Counted from the first letter of the stretch, positions 22,889 to 32,376 are shown. The stretch is DNA of 39,859 bases from Streptomyces longispororuber (GCF_024448165.1 NZ_JAMOLN010000081.1:1-39859); one strand, 5' to 3'. Notes: generated by a model from the sequence alone, not told the origin. Numbers and translations are program-made.

Positions 22889-23866
22889 GTGCAGGTCACA
22901 CCCCCGCCGTTCGACCCCGAACTGGCCGCCGCGCTGGAGACGTTCCGGGAGTACATAGCTCCTGGACTGACCGCTGACGACATCACGCGGCTGCGGGAGA
23001 CGCCCATCAGCGGGGCCTTCGGGGAGTCGGACCCGACGTCTGATGGCTACTTCGATGTCGACGAGCGGTCCGTGCCGGGGCCGGCCGGAGCTCCTGATGT
23101 GTCCCTGCTCATCTGCCACCCCGCCGGGGACAGTGCAGCCAACCTCTCACGGCCGTTGATCTACCACACCCATGGTGGCGGAATGGTGCTGGGTGACAAC
23201 CGGGCCGGCCTTGATGCGGTTCTGGAGTGGGCACGAGCACTCGACGCCGTCGTCGTGTCCGTGGAGTACCGCCTCGCACCCGAGCACCCGTACCCGGCCG
23301 GGGTGGAGGACGTCTACGCGGGCATGCTGTGGACCGCGGAGCACGCCGGTGAGCTGGGCGCGGACCCCGACCGCATCGTGATCGCGGGTGGCAGCGCGGG
23401 CGGCGGCCTCACCGCCGCACTGGCGCTCATGCTCCGCGACCGCAAGGGACCGCGGCCGATCGGCCAGGTGCTGATGTGCCCCATGCTCGACGACCGCAAC
23501 GACAGCCCCTCCGCACACCAGATGACCGGCCTTGGCGTGTGGGACCGTACGGCCAACGAGACAGGATGGACCGCCCTGTTGGGGGAGCGGCGTGGGGGTG
23601 CCGACGTACCCGCGTTCGCGGCGCCCGCCCGGGCCGAGGACCTCTCGAATCTTCCGCCCGCGTTCATCGACGTGGGATCCGCGGAGACGTTCCGTGACGA
23701 GACCCTGGATTATGCCGCCCGGATCTGGCGGGCCGGTGGGGTGGCCGAACTGCACGTGTGGCCGGGGGCGTTCCACGGGTACGACGGGATGGCCCCGCAC
23801 GCCGCGCTCTCGCAGGAGACCCGAGCGGCTCGGCTGCGATGGCTGCACAGGCTGCTCGGCGCGTGA
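22889..23866 (+). CDS. Alpha/beta hydrolase, hormone-sensitive-lipase-type esterase
   Basis: A 325-residue esterase of the HSL family. The HGGG oxyanion motif is at residues 95-98 (YHTHGGGMV), followed by the EYRLAPEHPYPAGVED signature, the nucleophile Ser169 in IAGGSAGGG, the acidic residue in FIDVGSAETFRDE and the catalytic His in GAFHGYDG. These features identify it firmly. GTG 22889 has a perfect GGAGGAA four bases upstream. It is cytosolic (no signal peptide) and probably hydrolyses short-chain esters. The PucR-like gene starts 21 bases after its stop, so the two may be co-transcribed. Confidence 0.95.
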   Translation: MQVTPPPFDPELAAALETFREYIAPGLTADDITRLRETPISGAFGESDPTSDGYFDVDERSVPGPAGAPDVSLLICHPAGDSAANLSRPLIYHTHGGGMVLGDNRAGLDAVLEWARALDAVVVSVEYRLAPEHPYPAGVEDVYAGMLWTAEHAGELGADPDRIVIAGGSAGGGLTAALALMLRDRKGPRPIGQVLMCPMLDDRNDSPSAHQMTGLGVWDRTANETGWTALLGERRGGADVPAFAAPARAEDLSNLPPAFIDVGSAETFRDETLDYAARIWRAGGVAELHVWPGAFHGYDGMAPHAALSQETRAARLRWLHRLLGA

Positions 23867-23887
23867 CGAGCGACGTAATCTGAGCTC

Positions 23888-24946
23888 ATGAGAGAGCTGG
23901 CCGGGCGGTTGACCGCGCTGGACCCGGACGCCGGTGCCGCGGTGAAGGCCATCGCCTATTTCGACCGTCTCGTCGCCGAGCGGGCCGGGCCGGAGGCTCT
24001 GGTCAGGGGCGCGGCCGTGCTGGCGGGCTGTCCGGCCCGCCTCGTCGACCCCGAGCGGCGGGTCCGCATCCGCTGCACCGCTGACGGCGTACGCCGCGAC
24101 GACGACACGCCGCCCGCGCTCACCTGGCCGTCAGAGGCCCTCAGTCCGCACGGCAGGGCCACGCTGTGGCTGGAGCGCGCCGCTGAAGGGGCGGCAGACT
24201 GTACGAGTGGAAGCGGCACGCCGAGCGTGGTCGACTCGGTGATCCTCGAACGGGCGGCCGGCGCCCTGCGCACGGTCCTGGACCGTACCCGTGGCCGCGC
24301 TCCGGGCGGCGATCCCGGTCGGGCGGACGACCCCGCGCTCGTGGAGACCGTCCTGGACGCGACGGCGGCCCAGGCGTCCCGGCTGCACGCAGCGCGCACG
24401 CTCGGACTCGCCAGGACGCCGAAGGCGCGCGCCGCCGCCGTCGAGGGTGGTCGTGCGGTGCTGCTTCCGGCGCTGTCGGACGCCAGGCCGGGGCTCGAGG
24501 TGTTTCCTCCGGGGCCCGTCGGAGTCGGGCCGGCCGTTCCCGTCCTCGAACTCCCGGCCTCCTGGGAGTCGGCGCGGACCGCACTCAGGTTCGCCGATGA
24601 CTCCGGTGGTCCCGGTGCCGGGCCACGCGTCGTGTATGCGGAGGATCTTGGATCCGTTGCCCTTCTCGCAGGGATCGCGGCCCCAGGTACGGAACCCCAC
24701 CCCGATGTGACCGTCCTGCGGCAGGCCCTCGCGGATGCCCCATGGATGACGGCCACGCTGAAGGCCGTCGCCTCGGCACCGAGCATGCGGGCCGCGGCCG
24801 TCTCGATCACTGTTCACCACTCCACGCTCCAGGAACGCCTCGCGCATGCGGAGACGCTGCTGGGCTGGGAACTCCGTTCTCCGGCAGGGCGGTTGCGGCT
24901 CCAACTGGCCCTGTTGTTGCTGCATTTGTCGCAACCCGTGGGCTGA
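23888..24946 (+). CDS. PucR/CdaR-like helix-turn-helix regulator
   Basis: A 352-residue protein. The C-terminus holds a PucR-type HTH segment (TVHHSTLQERLAHAETLLGW followed by RSPAGRLRLQLALLLL), characteristic of the CdaR/PucR group. The N-terminus (AIAYFDRLVAERAGPEALVR, then ARLVDPERRVRIRCTADGVR) resembles a GAF-like sensor module, and SVILERAAGALRTVLDRTRG is a linker helix seen in this class. The start ATG at 23888 lacks a strong ribosome-binding site. It lies close behind the esterase gene and may regulate it in response to a metabolite. Confidence 0.8.
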   Translation: MRELAGRLTALDPDAGAAVKAIAYFDRLVAERAGPEALVRGAAVLAGCPARLVDPERRVRIRCTADGVRRDDDTPPALTWPSEALSPHGRATLWLERAAEGAADCTSGSGTPSVVDSVILERAAGALRTVLDRTRGRAPGGDPGRADDPALVETVLDATAAQASRLHAARTLGLARTPKARAAAVEGGRAVLLPALSDARPGLEVFPPGPVGVGPAVPVLELPASWESARTALRFADDSGGPGAGPRVVYAEDLGSVALLAGIAAPGTEPHPDVTVLRQALADAPWMTATLKAVASAPSMRAAAVSITVHHSTLQERLAHAETLLGWELRSPAGRLRLQLALLLLHLSQPVG

Positions 24947-25037
24947 CGCGCTGGGCTGGGCGGTACCGGGTTCGGCCGCCAGGGAAGCCGAGCTCCTGAG
25001 CGGGTCGAGGGCCGCGTCGGTGGTGGAGCCCGGTGCA

Positions 25038-25052
25038 GCCGACTGAGTCGGC
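25038..25052. terminator. Short hairpin between convergent genes
   Basis: GCCGAC-TGA-GTCGGC lies in the 135-base gap between the PucR-like gene and the end of the LAL regulator gene. The stem is only six pairs, so this is a weak candidate. Confidence 0.3.
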
Positions 25053-25081
25053 CCCGTACAGCGACGGTCGTCGTGGCGGGA

Positions 25082-27808
25082 TCAGGTCAGTCCTTCGCGC
25101 AAGGCGATGGCTGCGGCCTCGGTGCGCGTCGCCGCGTCCAGCTTGGTCAGGATGTGGGAGACGTTCACCCCTGCCGTGCTCGGCGAGATGTGCAGCCGGG
25201 CGGCGATCTGCCGGTTGCTCAGCCCCTCGGCGATCAACCGGAGCACCTCCCGCTCACGTTCCGTCAGACCGTCCTGGGCGGGCCGCGGCCGCAGGAGCTG
25301 AGTGATCTGCCGGATCAGGGGAGCGGCGCGCAGGTCCTCGGCCAGGCCGACGGCTTCTCTGAGGTGGGCCGTCGCGCCGGGTCGGTCGCCCGCGGCCAGT
25401 ACGGTGCGCCCACGGTGGAACAGGCAGAGCGCCAGTTCGTACGGCTGGCGCAGCTGCCGCCACGTGGTCACCGCGTGGTCCCAGCCGTCGTCCTCGATCA
25501 GAGTCCGGAGCATGGTCTGCCAGGCCCGGTCGAGTTTCCCGTCCACGCCGAGTGCGGCGTCGGCCGCCGCGAGCTGGGCCTGCCGGTCCGCCACCCGCCG
25601 CCGCTGTCCCGCGTCGGCGCGGGGGGACAGTCGAGCCCGCTGCACCAGGGCGCCGGCAACCAGGACGGGCCGCGCGTCGCTGCTGTAGATCTGGTGGAGT
25701 GCCGGGTCGGTGAGGGCTCGCTCCAGGAGCAGGTCGGCCCGCTCCGCGTCGCCCTGGGCAAGGGCGAGCAGGCAGAGCAGTTGATGGCGGGAGAACAGGC
25801 TGCCTGCGGCGGAGTGCTCGACGGCGGCCGCGGCCTCGGCTGCCGCCGGCAGGTCCCCGCGCAGCAGCGAGAGGTATCCGGCGAGGGTGCGCAGGCCGCG
25901 CTCCGACTGTGGCGGTGGGCCCGACCGAAGGGTCTCTTCCAGGAGGGTGTTCGCCTCGTCCCACCGCCCGGCCAGGATCAGGCCGTGTCCCGCGTAGCGG
26001 GCGAGCTCGGCTCCACGGCTGCGGCCGAGGCCGTAACGGCGGGCGAGGTGCATCCCCTCGTCGGCGACCTCGATGGCGCGATGGTGGCGGGCCGCTCTGG
26101 TGTGCAGCGTGGCCTCGTACATCGGCACGGTCATCAACAGGTCGTTGCTGTCGAGCCGTTCGGCGAGTGCGCGGGCCTCGGTCAGCATGCCGAGGTCACG
26201 GGTCATGGACCCGACGCCGAGCAGCCCGCGGATGGTGATCGTGGCGTCACCGGTGGCCCGGCCGATGGCAAGCGCCTCCTCGAACGACTCACGGGCCCGG
26301 TCCACCTCGGGCAGCAGGCCCATCGCCAGGACGCCCAGCAGCCGCCCCCGTTGCGAACTGCCGGGAGGCAGCAGCTTCAAGGCGTGTTCCCAGTCGGAGA
26401 CACCGGTGGCGTTCAGCCGGTGGCGCAGCCTGCCACGGTGCTCCAGGAGGAGGGAGGCCCGCTCGGGTTCGCGTTTCTCGTCCACCGCGGCGAGCCCGGC
26501 GTCGGCGTAGTCGATGCCGCGGGCGTAGTCACCGCTGAGCATGCACGCCTCGGCGGCCTCGGTCAGTACGTCGATACGGTCGACGCCCAGTTCGGCGTCC
26601 GGATCCCACAGGTCGACGACCATGCCGAGCAGACGGACCTGCTCGGCGTACGCGTAGGACCCGCGGGCCTGGTCGGCTCCTCGGCGGGCGGCCGACAGCG
26701 CGAGGCTGCGGTCCCCGGCGGCGAGGGCGTGGGCGGCCAGCTCTGCCGGGGCGTCGCCGGCGCGAAGGGCCTCGGCGTAGCGGCCGTGCAGGCGTGCACG
26801 TTCGCCGGGCAGCAGGTCCTCGTACACCGCGTCCCGGATCAGGGCGTGGCGGAAGGCATAGCCGTCGTCGACCGTGACCAGCAGGCTTCGGTCGACCAAC
26901 TCGCGCAGCAGCATGTCCAGTTCGGCCCCGTCCTGCCCGGCCACTTCGGCAAGCAGACCGTGGCCGACGCGTCCTCCCGCCGCGGCGGCGGTGCGCAGCA
27001 GCTCGTGTGCCGGTCCGGGCAGTGAGCGTGGGCCCGCCAGGAGCAGATGGCGGGCGTCGTCCGGGGTCCGCTCGTCGGCGCGGGCGAGCGCCTCGACGAA
27101 CAGCGGGTTGCCGTCGCTGCGGTCGTGGACATGGCGTACGGCGTCCGAGCCCGGCTCGGTGCCGAGGATGGCGGCGAGCTGGCGTCCCACGTCCTGTTCG
27201 CCGAGGCGGTCGAGGCGCAGCCGAATGGTGCGCGGCCGGCGGACGAGCTCCGACAGCAGCGGTCCGGCTTCGGGCGGCCGGTAGGTGACCGTCAGGAGCA
27301 CTCCGGGTCGCGTGAGGTTCCTGGCGAGGAAGCCGAGCAGTTCGCAGGTGGCGGCGTCCGCCCAGTGCAGGTCCTCGATCGTGACGACGAGCGGCCCGTG
27401 GGCGGACACCCGCTCGATCAGCGTGAGGACCTCCTCGTACAGCCGGTGCTTGCCGCCCTCGGTGTCGTCGCCGCTCTCGCCGAGTTCGGGGAACCAGCGG
27501 GCCAGCCGGCGGTAGGGGCCGGGCGTGACGCCTTCCACCCGCAGCAGCGTGCGCAGGACCGTCACGAACGGTGCGTACGGCAGGGCGTCGCGGCCGAACT
27601 CCGCGCAGACGCCTGTGACCACCCGCACCTCCGGGCCCAACGACCGCGTGAACTCGGCGAGCAGCCGCGACTTGCCGATCCCCGCCTCCCCGGCCACCAA
27701 CGCCACCGCCGGGCCGTGCCCGACGGCGGAGTCGAGGGCCGCGCTCAGTTGGTTCAACTCCTCGACCCGGCCCACGAACACAGGACTGACCACACGTCGC
27801 GTCACCAC
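25082..27808 (-). CDS. LuxR-type large ATP-binding (LAL) regulator
   Basis: About 908 residues. The N-terminal AAA/STAND ATPase begins VFVGRVEELNQLSAALDSAV, with Walker A GEAGIGKS at residues 40-47 and Walker B-like LVVTIEDLHWAD at about 140-151. A long helical TPR-like middle region follows (repeats such as YAEALRAGDAPAELAAHALA). The C-terminal LuxR HTH is LTEREREVLRLIAEGLSNRQ with ARLHISPSTAGVNVSHILTK. The start is GTG 27808 or GTG 27805; a longer frame up to 27946 would run through the divergent promoter region and is rejected. It is divergent from the Eis-like acetyltransferase gene with 67 bases between, the likely control point. LALs activate pathway genes on binding an inducer and ATP. 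Confidence 0.94.
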   Translation of the reverse strand: MVTRRVVSPVFVGRVEELNQLSAALDSAVGHGPAVALVAGEAGIGKSRLLAEFTRSLGPEVRVVTGVCAEFGRDALPYAPFVTVLRTLLRVEGVTPGPYRRLARWFPELGESGDDTEGGKHRLYEEVLTLIERVSAHGPLVVTIEDLHWADAATCELLGFLARNLTRPGVLLTVTYRPPEAGPLLSELVRRPRTIRLRLDRLGEQDVGRQLAAILGTEPGSDAVRHVHDRSDGNPLFVEALARADERTPDDARHLLLAGPRSLPGPAHELLRTAAAAGGRVGHGLLAEVAGQDGAELDMLLRELVDRSLLVTVDDGYAFRHALIRDAVYEDLLPGERARLHGRYAEALRAGDAPAELAAHALAAGDRSLALSAARRGADQARGSYAYAEQVRLLGMVVDLWDPDAELGVDRIDVLTEAAEACMLSGDYARGIDYADAGLAAVDEKREPERASLLLEHRGRLRHRLNATGVSDWEHALKLLPPGSSQRGRLLGVLAMGLLPEVDRARESFEEALAIGRATGDATITIRGLLGVGSMTRDLGMLTEARALAERLDSNDLLMTVPMYEATLHTRAARHHRAIEVADEGMHLARRYGLGRSRGAELARYAGHGLILAGRWDEANTLLEETLRSGPPPQSERGLRTLAGYLSLLRGDLPAAAEAAAAVEHSAAGSLFSRHQLLCLLALAQGDAERADLLLERALTDPALHQIYSSDARPVLVAGALVQRARLSPRADAGQRRRVADRQAQLAAADAALGVDGKLDRAWQTMLRTLIEDDGWDHAVTTWRQLRQPYELALCLFHRGRTVLAAGDRPGATAHLREAVGLAEDLRAAPLIRQITQLLRPRPAQDGLTEREREVLRLIAEGLSNRQIAARLHISPSTAGVNVSHILTKLDAATRTEAAAIALREGLT

Positions 27809-27875
27809 TGCGCCAGCATATAAATAGGGAGATCGCTCGATGCGCCGCGGCTGTTTACCCGGCCAGGCTCGAAGC
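27809..27875. promoter_or_regulatory. Compact divergent promoter region
   Basis: The 67-base gap between the divergent LAL and acetyltransferase genes contains the AT-rich stretch CATATAAATAGGG (27817-27829), rare in this GC-rich DNA. TATAAA (27819-27824) is a plausible -10 for the plus-strand gene, and TATTTA on the other strand for the LAL gene. No -35 could be fixed. Confidence 0.45.
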
Positions 27876-29099
27876 ATGACAACGACCTTTCCCTTGCGGA
27901 CCATCGCCGCCCACGAGATCGACGCCTGGGCCCGCATGGTCACCACGACCTACGGTCAGGACTGGCGGGAGGGCGGACTCCGCAACGCCGCCGTCTCACT
28001 CCAGCCCGACCGCACGATCGCCGCCTACGACGGCGGGGAGATCGTCGGCGGTACGTCGGTCTACGGACGCGTCCTGACCGTGCCCGGCGGGATCACGCCC
28101 GTCGCCGGCATCACGCTCGTCGCGGTCCTGCCCACCCACCGCCGCCGCGGCATCCTCACCGCGATGATGCGCAGGCAGCTCTCCGGCCTGCACGAATCGG
28201 GCGGCGAGCCGGTCGCCGCGCTCAACGCCGCCGAAGCGACGATCTACGGCCGCTTCGGATACGGACTCGCCAGCCAAGTGGCCGAGATCCGGGGCGACAA
28301 GCGGTCCATGGCCCTGCGCCCCGGCACCGACCTCGGCGACGGAACGATCCGCCTGCTCCGCCCCGCGCAGGCCAGGCCGATGCTGGAGAAGGTCTACGAG
28401 ACCGTACGCGGTACCGCCGTCGGATGGGTCGACCGGACGGAGAAGTACTGGGAGGCGCGCCTCGCCGACGACGAACGCGCCCGCGACGGCGGCACGCAGC
28501 TGCGCTACGCCGTCCACCTGGAGCCCGGGGGAGAGGCCACCGGCTACGCCCTGTACCGCTCCAAGCCGGGGCTCGCGCAGATCATCGAGGTCGCGGCCGC
28601 TTCCCGGCAGGCGTACGCAGCCCTGTGGCGCTTCCTCATCGACCTCGACGCCCACGCCTCCCTCGCCTACGACGGCGCCGTCGACGAACCGCTGCGGCAC
28701 CTGCTGGCCGACCCGCGAGCGGCCCGCACCACCGTGACCGACAACCTCTGGGTCCGCCTGGTGGATGTGGACCGGGCACTGACGGCACGCCGCTACTCGG
28801 CGCCGCTGGATGTGGTCCTGGAGGTACAGGACACGTTCTGCGCCTGGAACGCAGGGCGCCGTCGCCTGTCGGCGGACGGCGACTCCGTCACGTACGAGCC
28901 CACCCGAGACCGGGCCGACCTGCGCGTGAGCGCCGCGGAACTGGGCGCGGCGTACTTGGGCGGCACCACCTTGGCGGCGCTGGCCGAGGCGGGGCGCGTC
29001 GAGGAACTGCGGCCGGGCGCCCTGACCGCGGCCTCGCTCGCCTTCCGCGGTGCGCGCGAGCCCTTCCATCCGTCGGGGTGGGCCTTCCCCGCGTTCTGA
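27876..29099 (+). CDS. Eis-like GNAT N-acetyltransferase
   Basis: A 407-residue protein of the Eis (enhanced intracellular survival) family, which acetylates amines at several positions of aminoglycosides and also protein lysines. The N-terminal GNAT domain has the acetyl-CoA loop VLPTHRRRGILTAMMRR (residues 84-100) and Tyr124 in IYGRFGYG, at the position of the Eis catalytic acid. A second GNAT-like domain and a C-terminal sterol-carrier-like domain follow. The protein ends in Phe (GWAFPAF), as in Eis proteins, where the terminal carboxylate takes part in catalysis. ATG 27876 is preferred; a start at 27840 would be in the promoter region. A role in resistance is possible but unproven. Confidence 0.93.
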   Translation: MTTTFPLRTIAAHEIDAWARMVTTTYGQDWREGGLRNAAVSLQPDRTIAAYDGGEIVGGTSVYGRVLTVPGGITPVAGITLVAVLPTHRRRGILTAMMRRQLSGLHESGGEPVAALNAAEATIYGRFGYGLASQVAEIRGDKRSMALRPGTDLGDGTIRLLRPAQARPMLEKVYETVRGTAVGWVDRTEKYWEARLADDERARDGGTQLRYAVHLEPGGEATGYALYRSKPGLAQIIEVAAASRQAYAALWRFLIDLDAHASLAYDGAVDEPLRHLLADPRAARTTVTDNLWVRLVDVDRALTARRYSAPLDVVLEVQDTFCAWNAGRRRLSADGDSVTYEPTRDRADLRVSAAELGAAYLGGTTLAALAEAGRVEELRPGALTAASLAFRGAREPFHPSGWAFPAF

Positions 29100-29138
29100 C
29101 GACTGCCCGCACGACCCGCACGACAAGGGAGAACACCG

Positions 29139-30128
29139 ATGAAAACGCACCGACTTGGCCGCACCGACGTCGAGGTCACCCGACTGGTCTTCGGAGGCGG
29201 CCCGCTGGGCGGCCTGTTCGAACCACTGGACGATGCCACCGCCGCCCAGGCGCTGGACACGGCCTGGGAGACAGGCATCCGCGCCTATGACACCTCGCCG
29301 CACTATGGCATCGGCCACTCCGAGCGGCGTATCGGAGACCTGCTGCGCGGCAAGCCCCGCGCCGAGTTCACCTTGTCCACCAAGGTCGGCCGACTGCTCG
29401 TACCCCAGGAGGCGCAGGGCAGGACGGACGAGTCCTTCGCCGTGCCCGCCACTCACCGCCGGGTGTGGGACTTCACCCGCGACGGTATCCGCCGCAGCGT
29501 CGAGGACTCCCTCGCCCGTCTCGGCCTGGACCGGATCGACGTCCTCTATCTGCACGACGCCGAACGGCACTTCGAGGACGCGCTGCGCGACGGTTATCCC
29601 GCCCTCGCCGAACTGCGCGCCGAAGGTGTGGTGAGGGCGATCGGCGCGGGCATGCACGACACCGGCAAGCTCACCCGCCTGGTGCGGGAGGCGGATCCGG
29701 ACGTGGTGATGCTCTCCGGTCGCCACACCTTGCTGGACCACAGCGCCTTGGACGGGCTGCTGCCGGCCTGCGCCGAGCGCGGGGTGTCGGTGGTGGCCGC
29801 CTCCGTCTTCAACTCCGGCCTCCTGGCCACCGGCCGGCCGGCCGTGGGAGCCCGCTACGACTACGGTCCCGCAACTCCCGCCCTGCAGAAGCGTGTTCAC
29901 CGCATCGCCGATGTCTGCGAGGCACGCGGAGTGACCGTCCCGCAGGCCGCCATGGCCTTCTCTCTGCTCCACCCCGCGGTCGCCGCCATCGCGGTCGGCA
30001 TGCGCACCGCGCAGGAGGTACGTCGCAACGTCGCCGCGTTCGACGTGCCCGTCCCGCCGGAGCTGTGGATCGAACTGTGTGATGAGGGCCTGCTGGAGGA
30101 ACACGCCCTGCCGGCTGTGGCCGGGTGA
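29139..30128 (+). CDS. Aldo/keto reductase (D-threo-aldose/L-fucose dehydrogenase-like)
   Basis: A 329-residue aldo/keto reductase. The catalytic tetrad is Asp51 and Tyr56 in YDTSPHYGIGHSERRIG, Lys82 in STKVGRLL and His139 in VLYLHDAERHFEDAL. The DTSPHYGxGxSE signature and the SVFNSGLLATGRPAVGARYD stretch are typical of the sugar or pyridoxal dehydrogenase subfamily (D-threo-aldose 1-dehydrogenase, L-fucose dehydrogenase). AAGGGAGAA precedes the ATG. It follows the Eis-like gene by 39 bases on the same strand, so the two probably form one transcript under the divergent LAL regulator. Confidence 0.93.
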   Translation: MKTHRLGRTDVEVTRLVFGGGPLGGLFEPLDDATAAQALDTAWETGIRAYDTSPHYGIGHSERRIGDLLRGKPRAEFTLSTKVGRLLVPQEAQGRTDESFAVPATHRRVWDFTRDGIRRSVEDSLARLGLDRIDVLYLHDAERHFEDALRDGYPALAELRAEGVVRAIGAGMHDTGKLTRLVREADPDVVMLSGRHTLLDHSALDGLLPACAERGVSVVAASVFNSGLLATGRPAVGARYDYGPATPALQKRVHRIADVCEARGVTVPQAAMAFSLLHPAVAAIAVGMRTAQEVRRNVAAFDVPVPPELWIELCDEGLLEEHALPAVAG

Positions 30129-30302
30129 CTTACGACCCGGCGGCTGGGACGTGTGTCCCGTCGGTCCGGTGCTCCTGTCGTCGCGAACCCGATCAGGGCG
30201 TTGGCTCACGTCACGCACCCTCGGGCTGTAGATCTTGGCTCCCCAGGTACGAGTTGGCTCTCGCCCCGGACCTTCCCTGCGGCAGCGACGGGCGCGAAGG
30301 TT

Positions 30303-30326
30303 CGCCCGCCGGATGTCCGGCGGGCG
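30303..30326. terminator. Bidirectional terminator between convergent genes
   Basis: CGCCCGCCGGA (30303-30313) and TCCGGCGGGCG (30316-30326) are exact reverse complements separated by TG. The hairpin is six bases beyond the stop of the minus-strand MFS gene and 175 bases after the plus-strand reductase. Confidence 0.75.
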
Positions 30327-30332
30327 CGGGGG

Positions 30333-31979
30333 TCAGGGGCGTGCGGCGCGGGCAGCAGGTTCCTCCCGGCCGCTGTGGCCGGACGGCACCGGTGAGGGCA
30401 TCCCGTCCCCGGCGGGATCGCCCACGGGCAGGCCGATCATGCCGAAGGCGGTGAGTGCCGCGGCGGCGGCGGCCGCCGCGGCGCACACCAGGAACGCGGT
30501 GCTGAAGCCGCTGCCCAGGGCATCCAGGGCCAGGTTGTGGGCAGTGGATCCCGGGGTGCCCGGCGGCAGGCTGTTCACGGCGAGGGGGCCGCCTGCCGCG
30601 GCGACTTCCCCTGCGGCGGCGGTCTCAGCGGCCGGCAGGACTGCGCCGGAGAGGTTCGTCGTGAACGCCGACCCCGCGCCGCTGAGGGCGACCGCGCCGA
30701 CGACGACCGGGCCGAGGGCGAACCCCAGGTCACGCAGCATGTTGGTGGTGGCGCTGGCCATGCCCGCCAGGTGCGGGGGCACGCTGCCCAGGGCCACGGC
30801 CGTGACAGAGCTGATGGTCAGGGCGAATCCGATGCCGATCAGCAGAGCGGGCACCATGAGCGCCCCGAGCCGCGGGTCGGTGACGTCCAGCCGGGCGCAC
30901 AGCAGGCAGCCGACCGCCATCAGGACGAACCCCGAGGTCAGGAGCCAGGACGGGGCGACTCGGTGCAGCAGCCGCGAGACGACGGGGATCAGGAGGAAGG
31001 CAGGACCCTGCAGGAGCAGGAAGGGAAGCGCCACCCGAATCGGGTCCTGGTGCTGCACGGGACCCAACCACATGCTCGTCGCGAAGCAGACGCCGAGGAA
31101 GGCGAGCATGCCGATGACCGCGGCGACGGACGACACGGTGAAAGCTCGGCTGCGGAACAGGCGCAGGTCGAGGATGGGGGACGGTGCCCCCAGCTCGACC
31201 ACGACGAACGCCGCGAGGAACATCGCCCCGAAGGCCAGGGACAGAATGACGGGCAGGGTCGTCCAGCCCGACTCGGGGCCTTCGACGGCGCCGTACAACA
31301 CCAGGACGAGGCCGGGCGCGAAGGTGACCTGACCGGCTACGTCGAGCTTGCGGCCCTCGGGTGATTTCGACTCCGTCGCCAGCGCCGCGGTGAGCACCAT
31401 GCTGATCAGGGCGAGTCCGACGAGCACCCAGAATGAGCCGCGCCACGTCCCGATCCTGGCGAACATGCCACCGAGCAGCGGGGACACGGCTGCGCCGGCG
31501 GACAGGAAGCCGCTCCAGACCGCGACGGCATGCGCTCGCTGCCGTGCGTCGCGGGCGACCGCGGTGAGTGCGGTGAGCGAGCCGGGGAACATGGCGCCGG
31601 CGCCCAGTCCGTTCAGGGCGGCGCCGAGCCAGAGCACCTGAACGGTCGGGGCGAGCGCGGCGACGGTGCTGCCGGCGGCGATCAGGGCGGTGCCCGCGAG
31701 GATGAGCCTGCGGCGTCCGAACAGGTCGCCGAGGACACCGAAGGTGAACTCGAAGCACACCACCGCGAGCATGAACGCGGATGTGATCCAGGTGAGTTGG
31801 GAGCCGTGGGTGTTCAACTCCTGCTGGAACAGACCGTTCAGTGAGGCCGGCAGGGCGTTCGCCACCTGGGCCACGAAGACCGCGCCGCTGGCGGCGGCCA
31901 GCGTTCCCGCGTAGCCCGGTGTCCGGGCGGCCTCCGCGGTGGGGTCCGGGGACGTCGTCGTCCCGTTGTTGAGTGTCAT
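30333..31979 (-). CDS. MFS transporter, DHA2-like
   Basis: A 548-residue multi-pass transporter. The motif A variant GVLGDLFGRRRLIL follows the second helix, GLGAGAMFPGSLTALTAVA precedes FLSAGAAVSPLLGGMFARIG (motif C region), and GSFWVLVGLALISMVL continues. The number of hydrophobic segments fits 14 helices. A Gly/Ala-rich extracytoplasmic loop (ETAAAGEVAAAGGPLAVNSL) precedes the last helix, as in many DHA2 exporters. ATG 31979 with GGGAGAA upstream is chosen; an upstream frame to 32117 is not conserved. The truncated IclR gene lies directly upstream on the same strand, and the original regulator-transporter unit may have been this pair. The substrate is unknown. Confidence 0.93.
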   Translation of the reverse strand: MTLNNGTTTSPDPTAEAARTPGYAGTLAAASGAVFVAQVANALPASLNGLFQQELNTHGSQLTWITSAFMLAVVCFEFTFGVLGDLFGRRRLILAGTALIAAGSTVAALAPTVQVLWLGAALNGLGAGAMFPGSLTALTAVARDARQRAHAVAVWSGFLSAGAAVSPLLGGMFARIGTWRGSFWVLVGLALISMVLTAALATESKSPEGRKLDVAGQVTFAPGLVLVLYGAVEGPESGWTTLPVILSLAFGAMFLAAFVVVELGAPSPILDLRLFRSRAFTVSSVAAVIGMLAFLGVCFATSMWLGPVQHQDPIRVALPFLLLQGPAFLLIPVVSRLLHRVAPSWLLTSGFVLMAVGCLLCARLDVTDPRLGALMVPALLIGIGFALTISSVTAVALGSVPPHLAGMASATTNMLRDLGFALGPVVVGAVALSGAGSAFTTNLSGAVLPAAETAAAGEVAAAGGPLAVNSLPPGTPGSTAHNLALDALGSGFSTAFLVCAAAAAAAAALTAFGMIGLPVGDPAGDGMPSPVPSGHSGREEPAARAARP

Positions 31980-32141
31980 CGCTCGTTCTCCCTGACTGGG
32001 GACTTCGGGTCTCGTGGAAGCGGGAAACCCGAAGCGTGGAAGCGCTCGGCTCCGCGCACGTGGTGGGGGGAGAGAAGGCACGGCGCGCGACCGGCGTGGT
32101 GCCGTGGAGAATGACACTTGGCTTTACGTCGCGTCAATGAA

Positions 32142-32366
32142 CTATGCGGAAGATAATGTGACTGTTCTTGGCGTAAGACGGGTGAGTCGGGCTCTGCGGC
32201 TGATCGGCCAGGTCTTCTTCTTGGGTGCGGACCGGACTGCACCCAGGCACTCCGCGAGCTGTGCCACGGTCGCGCCGCCCTCCATCTGCAGGATGGTCGC
32301 CGCTCGCAGCGCGTGGTCCACGCCGGCGATGGGCTGGGGCGGCGGATTCTTCCGCGGCTTGTTCAT
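32142..32366 (-). pseudogene. Truncated IclR family regulator (HTH stub)
   Basis: The ATG at 32366 opens MNKPRKNPPPQPIAGVDHAL and continues RAATILQMEGGATVAQLAEC, the first two helices of the IclR winged helix. After LAECLG (about 32250) the sequence loses the expected V-S-R-S-T-A-H-R recognition helix in all frames, and the frame ends after 74 codons. Intact IclR proteins have about 250 residues. The C-terminal effector domain is absent, and the sequence runs directly into the upstream region of the MFS gene, so a deletion is likely. Its own upstream palindrome (32377-32399) is preserved. Confidence 0.75.
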
Positions 32367-32376
32367 GTCGATTACT

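Noticed and set aside
25073..27025. Long plus-strand frame opposite the LAL regulator
   Set aside because: It is low-complexity Gly/Val/Gln-rich translation with no family features; the minus strand carries Walker and LuxR motifs.
27996..30218. Minus-strand frame of about 740 codons opposite the Eis-like and reductase genes
   Set aside because: Shadow sequence; both plus-strand genes have catalytic motifs and good codon usage.
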